NCBI GenBank assembly: GCA_900550505.1 | Contig: URSI01000013.1 | Span: 1 to 14,281, forward strand | Origin: an uncultured Eubacteriales bacterium | GTDB lineage: Bacteria > Bacillota > Clostridia > Oscillospirales > CAG-382 | Length of the DNA stretch: 14,281 nucleotides | Direction of reading: 5' to 3' | In this document: positions 8,004-13,064 of the stretch, piece after piece | Numbering within the stretch: position 1 is the first letter of the stretch | How the letters are laid out: each line of letters starts with the position of its first letter | Position numbers and translations under genes: made by a program | Notes under the pieces: model-generated | The model's database searches: none | Seen by the model: the letters and a program-made list of their open reading frames with translations, nothing else | Told to the model about the DNA's origin: nothing

Positions 8004-8339
8004 TTATTTTCTGTAATACGTGTAATATGCTATCACGGTACGTTCACGTCCCCGGTCAAGATCGTAGCCGGTCAGTACCGCACCCGCAAGCGACATGAGT
8101 TCCCACGCGCTGAGAGTATCGACCTCAGCTCTGAACAGCGGGTCCGGGGATTCAAACGACACAACGGACAGCACCCCGTTTTTAACGGTAATACAGCCGT
8201 GGTGACCTATCACGGTATCTGTGTCGTTTTCACGCTCGATCACGTACTGTAATGCACGGCCGTCGAGCGTTTTTGCCATATATCTGCGGAATTTTACGCT
8301 GTTTGTATCCTTGGGAGGCTTTTTGAAGGGGTTTTTCAT
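8004..8339 (-). CDS. Unrecognised 111-residue protein in sugar isomerase/oxidoreductase operon
   Basis: I do not recognise this family. The protein is soluble, with no signal peptide or membrane span. It has a basic N-terminus (MKNPFKKPPK), then a beta-rich body (YMAKTLDGRALQYVIE, GCITVKNGVLSVVSF) and the unusual ending TVIAYYTYYRK. An LSAWELMSLAG helix lies at about 77-87. It starts only five bases after the stop codon of the upstream isomerase and has only a weak ribosome-binding site (GAGCGG), so translation is probably coupled to that gene. The position between two sugar enzymes suggests a role as a small subunit or accessory factor. It does not visibly resemble DUF6379, the small subunit of C-glycoside deglycosidases. 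Existence as a gene is well supported by operon packing; function is unknown. Confidence 0.75.
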   Translation of the reverse strand: MKNPFKKPPKDTNSVKFRRYMAKTLDGRALQYVIERENDTDTVIGHHGCITVKNGVLSVVSFESPDPLFRAEVDTLSAWELMSLAGAVLTGYDLDRGRERTVIAYYTYYRK

Positions 8340-8344
8340 ACCGC

Positions 8345-9130
8345 TCAGAAGGTCATCTCTTTTATAAACTTTATGCTGTATTCAAGACCTTTTTCGCCGA
8401 GCTCGCCGCTCCATGTCGATGAATGCGGCTCAAAGGAAAGCACACCGTCGTAGCAGCTTTTTCTCAGTATGGAGATGAGCGCGCCCCAGTTTATCATGTC
8501 AAGCCCGGCCGGCGGATCATCAACGTGTATACCGTCGACATTCAGTGTGCCCTTGAGGTGGACGTGATAGAAACGCGATGACCAGTCAACGGCTTCCCGC
8601 AGATAATCTCTCCCGCCGTTTACGGAGTGGGAGGGGTCGAATTTTATACCGAGCTTGGGAAGATGTCCGTGTATTATGCTCCACTCACGGGGCTTATCGA
8701 CATAATTGTCCCATGAGCAGTTGTAGGTGCATATCTTTACGGAATCTTTGGCGTGATCGAGCAGCTCGGAAAAATATCCGATGGCGGCCGTCACATTGGC
8801 GTAATATGAAAGCCCGTCGACATAGTTGCAACCCGTTATGTATACGGGACATCCCAATTCGACGCAAAGATCTATCAGTCGCTTTTCTTTGTCGAGTTCC
8901 TGTAAATTAAAACTGCCGTCGCTGCATATTCGTTGCCTGCCCCATCTGCCTATCGCGCCAATGGCGACATCATACTTTTTCATAGCAGCCAGTATCGAGT
9001 CGACCCGCTGTCTGTCCGTGATGTAATCTATGTCGTCGGCGTTTACGTCAAACTCTGCGTAATCGAGACCGTAGCGCCTGACGGCTGCCACTCCGGCCTC
9101 ATCGTGTGATGTGATGATACCCAGTTTCAT
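8345..9130 (-). CDS. TIM-barrel sugar phosphate isomerase/epimerase, short form
   Basis: The protein has 261 residues from the ATG at 9130. An ATG two codons upstream (9136) is only two bases from the AAGGAG ribosome-binding site, whereas 9130 is eight bases away and is preferred. The fold is that of the xylose isomerase-like barrel: KLGIITS strand 1, YAEFDV strand 2, IKFDPSH with D165 and H168, FYHVHLKG with H189 and H191, and LSFEPH with E234. The glutamate that usually provides the first metal ligand, in the strand before DPSH, is not there; the strand reads ICTYNCSWDN. This is the first gene of the operon, followed after five bases by the 111-residue protein. It probably works on the same sugar as the downstream oxidoreductase and isomerase, possibly with altered metal binding. 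It is cytoplasmic. Confidence 0.83.
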   Translation of the reverse strand: MKLGIITSHDEAGVAAVRRYGLDYAEFDVNADDIDYITDRQRVDSILAAMKKYDVAIGAIGRWGRQRICSDGSFNLQELDKEKRLIDLCVELGCPVYITGCNYVDGLSYYANVTAAIGYFSELLDHAKDSVKICTYNCSWDNYVDKPREWSIIHGHLPKLGIKFDPSHSVNGGRDYLREAVDWSSRFYHVHLKGTLNVDGIHVDDPPAGLDMINWGALISILRKSCYDGVLSFEPHSSTWSGELGEKGLEYSIKFIKEMTF

Positions 9131-9157
9131 TCTCATGACTCCTTCCCGAGCTTAAGA

Positions 9158-9181
9158 GCACGGTCCACTGTCGGACGGTGC
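9158..9181. promoter_or_regulatory. Imperfect inverted repeat in the leader of the isomerase operon
   Basis: On the minus strand GCAC-C-GTCC, a 6-base spacer and GGAC-C-GTGC form a 24-bp inverted repeat with one C-C mismatch in each arm. It begins within about ten bases of the predicted transcript start and ends about 27 bases before the ATG. It could be a repressor operator or an RNA hairpin in the leader. No T run follows, so it is not a terminator. Its role is inference. Confidence 0.35.
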
Positions 9182-9194
9182 GCCTTCACAGAGT

Positions 9195-9223
9195 ATAATA
9201 GCAGATATTTTTTATTATTTCAA
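9195..9223 (-). promoter_or_regulatory. Sigma-A promoter of the isomerase/oxidoreductase operon
   Basis: On the minus strand TTGAAA (9218-9223) is followed after 17 bases by TATTAT (9195-9200), with TGC immediately before the -10 (extended -10). The spacer is very rich in A and T. The predicted start near 9188 gives a leader of about 58 bases before the ATG at 9130. Confidence 0.8.
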
Positions 9224-9253
9224 GCATAATCGGGATAAAAAGGACACGCTTTT

Positions 9254-10993
9254 TTACCCTTTCCGGCGCGAGCGTACTGCCGCAAAAACAATGCCCGCAG
9301 CCACCAATATCACGGCGGCGGAAATGATTATGATAAGAGCGGTGTTGTTCCCGGAGGCAGAACCGTTATCGGTGTCCGGGGACTGGTCGGGGTTCGACTC
9401 TGCGGATACTGTTCCGGAGGTTTCATCCTCTCCTGAATCGGTTTTGAAATCGCCTTCGGAAGTGTAGTTTTCAAGCAAATATGCGCTTATCCATTCACAA
9501 TATTTTTCGTGTCCGTATCCGCTTTGGTGTACGCCGTCGCCCGCCGCCAGAAATTTTGTCTGATCTTCGCCGGCGCTGAGCGCGTATATGTCAACAAGAC
9601 CGGTCTTGTATTCCTCCGCCAGTTTCCGGACTGTCTCCACGTATGACGAAAAATTATCCGACGCGTAATTCAGTCCGTATCCGCCCGCTACGTAATATCC
9701 GGGTTCGGTGCATACCGCGTGCGGCGTCACGAGCACCACCGCGCTCCCGGCGTCAAGGAGCGCCTCTATTATCTTACGGTAGTTCGCTTCATACAGTCTC
9801 AAGGGAACGAGGTTGCCGGAACCGTTGACATATTGGGCGGCATCGTTCATTCCGAAATTTACTATCACCAGGTCTGCATTTTCGGCAAGCACACTGTCGA
9901 GCCGTTTGAGTGCGAGAGTCGTGGTATCACCGCCTACGCCGTGATTTATCACTTCCGATGCTATCTCGCCGCGCATCATCGTGACCCAGCCGGGCAATGC
10001 GGTGAGAGAATCGCCGTAGGCGACTACCTTTTTGTCGGCAAAAATGCTTTGTTCGGCACCGCTGCGCACAACATAGAATTCGAAAACGGCGGCCTCGGAA
10101 CTCCGTTTGCCGTCTGCTGCGGCTATGACCTCCGCACGATAGGTGCGACCTGATTCAATATCGTCGGCGGTGATCCCGCAGGTTGTTCCGGCCACCTCAC
10201 GTGAACTGAAAACGTACGGCCCGCATTCGGTTACGGTGGTGTCTATGAGCGAAACAAGGTATCGCTGCGCATCGTCCGACGGTTCCCATGTCAGCTCTGT
10301 GCCGCTGTCCGGGACGGCGCCTGAAGGAGAGGTCGCCTGCGGCTGTTGTACCCGCTCAAGAGCGGTATCGGGCTGATACGTCTCTTCTTCGGGTTCGCCG
10401 AAAACCCATATCCGGGCGTTGGTCACGAAGTCGTCACCGTAGTAAAGTCCGGCTGCGTCAATGGTCCCTTCCTCAAGGTCTATGCCGGTCAGCCATACCG
10501 GGGCGCCGACACAAAGCCCTTCAAAAGCGTTATATGCCTGGGTAGCTGTCGGATTGGTGTAATTTATACCGCCGGAGGCACTGTAATCATTACCGAGATT
10601 TACGACGATCACAAAGCCGTTTTCCGGTATGACTGCATCCTTCGGGACAGAGGAGCCTACGTTCAGGCTGATACGTTTGACAACATAAGTCTCCTTGTGT
10701 TCGTCCCAGTCAAAAACGGCAACACGATGCCACGAAAGATCGGTATATGAGTTTCCGTCCCTGATCGTATGCCCCCATTCCGGGGTATACAGCGCACAGT
10801 GCCCTTCTGCAATCACGCTGTTGATAGTGTTCAGGCAGAAGGAGAACGGCTGAGACTCATCGGAGTTCTCGGCAGAAGCCGGAACCGAAGCCACAGACAA
10901 AAGCGAGAAACAAAGGAAAACGGAAACAAGAAACACCGAAAGTATGCGAACAACGGGACAAAAGCTTTTTCCGGTAAAAAGTTTTGTGTGCAT
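9254..10993 (-). CDS. Secreted, membrane-anchored SGNH/GDSL hydrolase with fibronectin III-like domain
   Basis: The protein has 579 residues. A signal peptide (about 1-41; hydrophobic core SVFLVSVFLCFSLLSV, cleavage near ASA-EN) is followed by a domain of about 170 residues that I do not recognise (45-215). Next comes a fibronectin type III-like domain (about 217-308) and then the SGNH esterase domain (about 320-510). Its catalytic blocks are complete: VAYGDSLT with nucleophile S329, HGVGGDT with G354, NFGMND with N383, and DGVHQSGYGHEKY with D486 and H489. A Ser/Asp/Glu-rich linker leads to a C-terminal membrane span (about 552-573) and basic tail RSRRKG. The enzyme should deacylate or deacetylate a carbohydrate or lipid ester at the cell surface. 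The start is supported by GAGGTG five bases upstream. It has its own promoter, so it is not necessarily co-regulated with the operon downstream. Confidence 0.88.
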   Translation of the reverse strand: MHTKLFTGKSFCPVVRILSVFLVSVFLCFSLLSVASVPASAENSDESQPFSFCLNTINSVIAEGHCALYTPEWGHTIRDGNSYTDLSWHRVAVFDWDEHKETYVVKRISLNVGSSVPKDAVIPENGFVIVVNLGNDYSASGGINYTNPTATQAYNAFEGLCVGAPVWLTGIDLEEGTIDAAGLYYGDDFVTNARIWVFGEPEEETYQPDTALERVQQPQATSPSGAVPDSGTELTWEPSDDAQRYLVSLIDTTVTECGPYVFSSREVAGTTCGITADDIESGRTYRAEVIAAADGKRSSEAAVFEFYVVRSGAEQSIFADKKVVAYGDSLTALPGWVTMMRGEIASEVINHGVGGDTTTLALKRLDSVLAENADLVIVNFGMNDAAQYVNGSGNLVPLRLYEANYRKIIEALLDAGSAVVLVTPHAVCTEPGYYVAGGYGLNYASDNFSSYVETVRKLAEEYKTGLVDIYALSAGEDQTKFLAAGDGVHQSGYGHEKYCEWISAYLLENYTSEGDFKTDSGEDETSGTVSAESNPDQSPDTDNGSASGNNTALIIIISAAVILVAAGIVFAAVRSRRKG

Positions 10994-11081
10994 TACGTCA
11001 CCTCATAGTGTGCCGCGTGACTCTGACCGTCTTTACCGCGGCAGATTTACAATGTTTGGATTTCTGTATGTTTTCACCATA

Positions 11082-11110
11082 ATTTTATCACACACTGTGC
11101 CGATTGTCAA
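11082..11110 (-). promoter_or_regulatory. Sigma-A promoter of the SGNH hydrolase gene
   Basis: On the minus strand TTGACA (11105-11110), 17 bases, then TAAAAT (11082-11087), with TGA directly before the -10. It is nearly the same as the lipoprotein promoter at 4995-5023. The predicted leader is about 80 bases. The insertion sequence begins 32 bases upstream of the -35, so the core promoter is intact, but any further upstream control site may have been displaced. Confidence 0.85.
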
Positions 11111-11141
11111 TCAAAACAGTACAAAGCAGAGTTTTTTAGTG

Positions 11142-11167
11142 TGTAGGTTTACAATAGATGTGTTACA
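11142..11167. repeat. Left terminal inverted repeat of the insertion sequence
   Basis: It begins TGTAGGTTT and ends with the core GATGTGTTACA (11157-11167), which is identical in the right repeat. A two-base shift outward (11140) would lengthen the outer match to TGTG, so the exact end is uncertain by two bases. Confidence 0.8.
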
Positions 11168-11176
11168 GTAAAGAAT
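11148..11176 (+). promoter_or_regulatory. Possible transposase promoter, -35 inside the left inverted repeat
   Basis: TTTACA (11148-11153), 17 bases, then AAGAAT (11171-11176): five of six and four of six matches to the sigma-A consensus. A start near 11183 would place the whole 11187-11257 hairpin in the native transcript. The -10 box is weak. Confidence 0.3.
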
Positions 11177-11273
11177 AAAAAAGAAGTGACGAATGGGAAA
11201 TCCTGTGGTACAGTTAAGTTGTGAGACAAAACAGACAGGAGGATTAACCATTCGTCATGAAAACTGTAACACA
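11159..11273 (+). promoter_or_regulatory. Nested inverted repeats covering the transposase ribosome-binding site and start codon
   Basis: Three perfect helices can stack in the leader RNA. The outer is 11 bp (11159-11169 with 11263-11273), the middle 10 bp (TGACGAATGG 11187-11196 with CCATTCGTCA 11248-11257, taking in the A of the ATG) and the inner 6 bp (TCCTGT 11201-11206 with ACAGGA 11235-11240, taking in part of the AGGAGG ribosome-binding site 11237-11242). The fold would hide both initiation signals. IS10 and IS50 use similar fold-back structures to block transposase translation from transcripts that enter from outside. The function here is inference; the pairing is seen directly. Confidence 0.6.
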
Positions 11274-12195
11274 AAACATATTGTACCGTCAAGCCCTGAT
11301 TTCATATGCCAACAAATACGGAGTAACAAAAGCAGCAATCAGATACAAAACCAACCGGCAATATATCTACCGGTGGCTCAAAAGATACGACGGAACACCG
11401 CAGTCCCTTGCGGATAAATCCCGTCGTCCACACCATCACCCTAATGAACACACGCAAGAAGAATTGAAACTGATAGCTGATATGCGAAAAAGAAACGCCA
11501 ATGCCGGATTGGTAGTATTCTGGGTGAAACTGCGTCAGAGAGGGTATACACGGTCAGTAACAGGTCTGTACCGCCTATTACGCAGACAGGGAGAATTGGC
11601 AGTAAAGCCGCCAAATCCGAAATACATCCCAAAACCGTATGAAAAAATGCAGTATCCGGGGCAAAGAGTGCAAATCGATGTCAAATTTGTGCCGGAAGTC
11701 TGTATCGTCGGTCAAGCGAAAGGTCAAAAGTTCTACCAATATACAGCGATAGACGAATATTCAAGATTTCGCTATTTAGAGGCCTTTGAGGAACACAGCA
11801 CATACAGCTCAGCGGTTTTCCTCGAACATATGCTTGAAAGATTTCCGTTTAAGGTGGAATGTGTGCAGACGGATAATGGCAGTGAATTCACGAAGCGACT
11901 CGGCAAGAGCAATAATCCAACCCCCACACTGTTCGAGGCGCGCCTCGAACAGTGTGGGATACGGCACAAGCTCATCAAGCCATACACGCCGCGGCACAAC
12001 GGCAAGGTCGAGCGTAGCCACCGTAAAGATAACGAATATTTTTATGCCACTCACACTTTTTATTCTTTTGACGACTTTAAAAAGCAGCTTGCTGTTCACA
12101 GCAGAAAATACAATAACTTTCCTATGCGTCCTCTTAACTGGATGTCTCCTGCCGATTACATTAATGCTTTTATTAAGCGTGGAGAAGTTTTCTGA
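11257..12195 (+). CDS. IS481-family DDE transposase
   Basis: The protein has 312 residues, full length. Residues 1-60 form a helix-turn-helix region (VTKAAIRYKTNRQYIYRWLKRY). The rve-type integrase core carries D141 (VQIDVKF), D206 (QTDNGSEF) and E252 (GKVERSHR), followed by the YTPRHNGKVERSHRKDNEYFY block typical of this family. The second and third catalytic residues are 46 positions apart, longer than the usual DD35E, because of a loop at about 212-235 that includes TLFEARLEQCGIRH. The ATG lies 14 bases after AGGAGG, an unusually long gap. Both signals can be masked by a leader hairpin (11159-11273). A perfect 36-bp palindrome lies within the gene at 11923-11958. No frameshift or stop was seen, so it should be functional. 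Confidence 0.92.
   Translation: MKTVTQNILYRQALISYANKYGVTKAAIRYKTNRQYIYRWLKRYDGTPQSLADKSRRPHHHPNEHTQEELKLIADMRKRNANAGLVVFWVKLRQRGYTRSVTGLYRLLRRQGELAVKPPNPKYIPKPYEKMQYPGQRVQIDVKFVPEVCIVGQAKGQKFYQYTAIDEYSRFRYLEAFEEHSTYSSAVFLEHMLERFPFKVECVQTDNGSEFTKRLGKSNNPTPTLFEARLEQCGIRHKLIKPYTPRHNGKVERSHRKDNEYFYATHTFYSFDDFKKQLAVHSRKYNNFPMRPLNWMSPADYINAFIKRGEVF
11923..11958. repeat. Perfect 36-bp palindrome inside the transposase gene
   Basis: CCCACACTGTTCGAGGCG (11923-11940) is followed with no spacer by its exact reverse complement (11941-11958). Symmetry stops at the next base on each side. It encodes PTLFEARLEQCG between the second and third catalytic residues. As DNA it could extrude a cruciform; as RNA it would form a strong hairpin of at least 16 bp within the coding region. 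Confidence 0.95.
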
Positions 12196-12198
12196 TTT

Positions 12199-12224
12199 TG
12201 TAACACATCATTGACAAACCCACA
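12199..12224. repeat. Right terminal inverted repeat of the insertion sequence
   Basis: The reverse complement begins TGTGGGTTT and ends in the core GATGTGTTACA, matching the left repeat at 20 of 26 positions. It begins four bases after the transposase stop codon. Confidence 0.8.
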
Positions 12225-12255
12225 AAAATTGCACGGGCTGCATGGCAACCCGTGC
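12224..12255 (-). terminator. Terminator of the spoIIQ-like gene, abutting the insertion sequence
   Basis: On the minus strand a 7-bp outer stem (12231-12237 with 12249-12255), a C-A mismatch and a 3-bp inner stem (12239-12241 with 12245-12247) are followed by AATTTTTG. The last T of the run is already the terminal base of the insertion sequence, so the element inserted exactly at the end of the T tract. Confidence 0.8.
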
Positions 12256-12280
12256 GGAGACAGTATAAAGAACAGTAACC

Positions 12281-12958
12281 CTACTCACCAAGCTCGGGCA
12301 GCGGGTCTATAAGTTTTCCGTTGACTCTCATCTCGAAATGAAGATGCGGACCGTCGTCTGCTTCTATGATAGCACTCACGCCAACGGCACCTATCACATC
12401 GCCGCCTTTTACCTCAGCGCCTGCCTGAATGCCGTCCGGTAGGGTTTGGGCAAGGTTCATATAATAAGTGGTCAGCGCGTCTTCATGTTCGATAACAATG
12501 GTCGTTCCCATGAAAGGATCATCGTACACTTCCTTGATGATCCCGTCGGTATAGGCATGAACCGGGGCATTAAGTTCCGCGGCGATATCAATGCCGCTGT
12601 GCGTGCGATAATCGTTCATCGTTTCCGAATAAATAAGCGAGGTTATGGTAAAGATTTTATCGGGTGAATCACCTGACATTTGAACCGGATCGGCATATAC
12701 GGGTGTTTCGGGCCGTGTGTCGATGACATCGCCCGGCACGTCGTCGGGATTTTGGTCGACGGGCAGCCCGCTGGAGGTGTCGTCGTTAAAATCGGGAAAG
12801 CTTACTTCCGGCATGTTGACGTGCGGCAGGCTGATGTCACCGACGGCGTTGTAATCGTAAAACAGAGTGTAAGCGGAAACACCCACCACAGTCACCATAC
12901 ATGCTGCAAGCGCGGCATAGAGCACGCCGCTGTAAATGCGCTTGAATTTGTTTTTCAT
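12281..12958 (-). CDS. spoIIQ: SpoIIQ-like LytM (M23) peptidase-fold protein, forespore channel component
   Basis: The protein has 225 residues. A short basic N-terminus is followed by one membrane span (about 10-33), an acidic, proline-rich linker (40-95) and a LytM domain (about 100-220). The domain has SETMNDYRTHSGIDIAAELNAPVHA and GPHLHFEMRVNGKLIDP, which match SpoIIQ more closely than secreted M23 enzymes. All zinc-site residues are present: H120, D124, H205 and H207. Clostridial SpoIIQ proteins keep this site, while the Bacillus subtilis protein has lost it. In sporulation SpoIIQ, made in the forespore, binds SpoIIIAH across the two membranes around the engulfed forespore. The start has AGGA eight bases upstream. 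A sigma-F-like promoter precedes it. A plain M23 cell-wall endopeptidase is the alternative. Confidence 0.75.
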   Translation of the reverse strand: MKNKFKRIYSGVLYAALAACMVTVVGVSAYTLFYDYNAVGDISLPHVNMPEVSFPDFNDDTSSGLPVDQNPDDVPGDVIDTRPETPVYADPVQMSGDSPDKIFTITSLIYSETMNDYRTHSGIDIAAELNAPVHAYTDGIIKEVYDDPFMGTTIVIEHEDALTTYYMNLAQTLPDGIQAGAEVKGGDVIGAVGVSAIIEADDGPHLHFEMRVNGKLIDPLPELGE

Positions 12959-12995
12959 TCCAGAATTCCTTTCGTACGTTCATCGTTGGTGCCTT

Positions 12996-13024
12996 TATTT
13001 TACCCTTATCAACGTAAAAAATAC
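12996..13024 (-). promoter_or_regulatory. Sigma-F-like promoter of the spoIIQ-like gene
   Basis: On the minus strand GGGTAAAATA (12996-13005) fits the sigma-F -10 pattern GGNNANAHTR at every fixed position. GTATT (13020-13024) matches four of five of the GYATA -35, with a 14-base spacer. The predicted leader is about 32 bases. No sigma-A promoter of similar quality was seen in this 106-base gap. Confidence 0.5.
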
Positions 13025-13064
13025 GGCAAACGAAATTTTGGACATTGCATTTTGAACGGAAAAA

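Larger units (their letters stand above)
11142..12224 (+). mobile_element. Complete IS481-like insertion sequence (1,083 bp)
   Basis: Imperfect 26-bp terminal inverted repeats lie at 11142-11167 and 12199-12224. They match at 20 of 26 positions and share the outer TGT and the perfect inner core GATGTGTTACA. They enclose one intact DDE transposase gene. No target-site duplication is visible in the flanks (left ...TTTTTTAGTG, right AAAATTGCAC...). The right end touches the T-tract of the spoIIQ-like gene's terminator. The element is inserted between two minus-strand genes without breaking either. The intact gene and ends suggest a recent or still active copy. Confidence 0.85.

Noticed and set aside
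7411..8016. Long plus-strand open frame (201 codons) antisense to the Gfo/Idh/MocA gene
   Set aside because: It lies within a clearly recognised gene on the other strand, has no plausible ribosome-binding site and encodes low-similarity, composition-driven sequence.
8004..8339. Identification of the 111-residue protein as a DUF6379 (DgpB/CarB) subunit
   Set aside because: Position and size are suggestive, but I could see no sequence resemblance to that family.
9240..9256. Possible terminator of the SGNH hydrolase gene (AAAAAG/CTTTTT)
   Set aside because: The stem is entirely A/T except one pair and too weak; read-through into the isomerase operon cannot be excluded.
11772..12099. Two minus-strand frames that contain the same LFEARLEQCGG or related peptide as the transposase
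   Set aside because: The shared peptide is a direct consequence of the 36-bp palindrome and is not evidence of a second gene.
11786..12214. Second open frame (142 codons) in the transposase gene, as if a frameshifted second transposase product
   Set aside because: The main frame already contains the complete DDE triad. The alternative frame has no catalytic motif, and the repeated ASNSVG-type peptides come only from reading across the palindrome.
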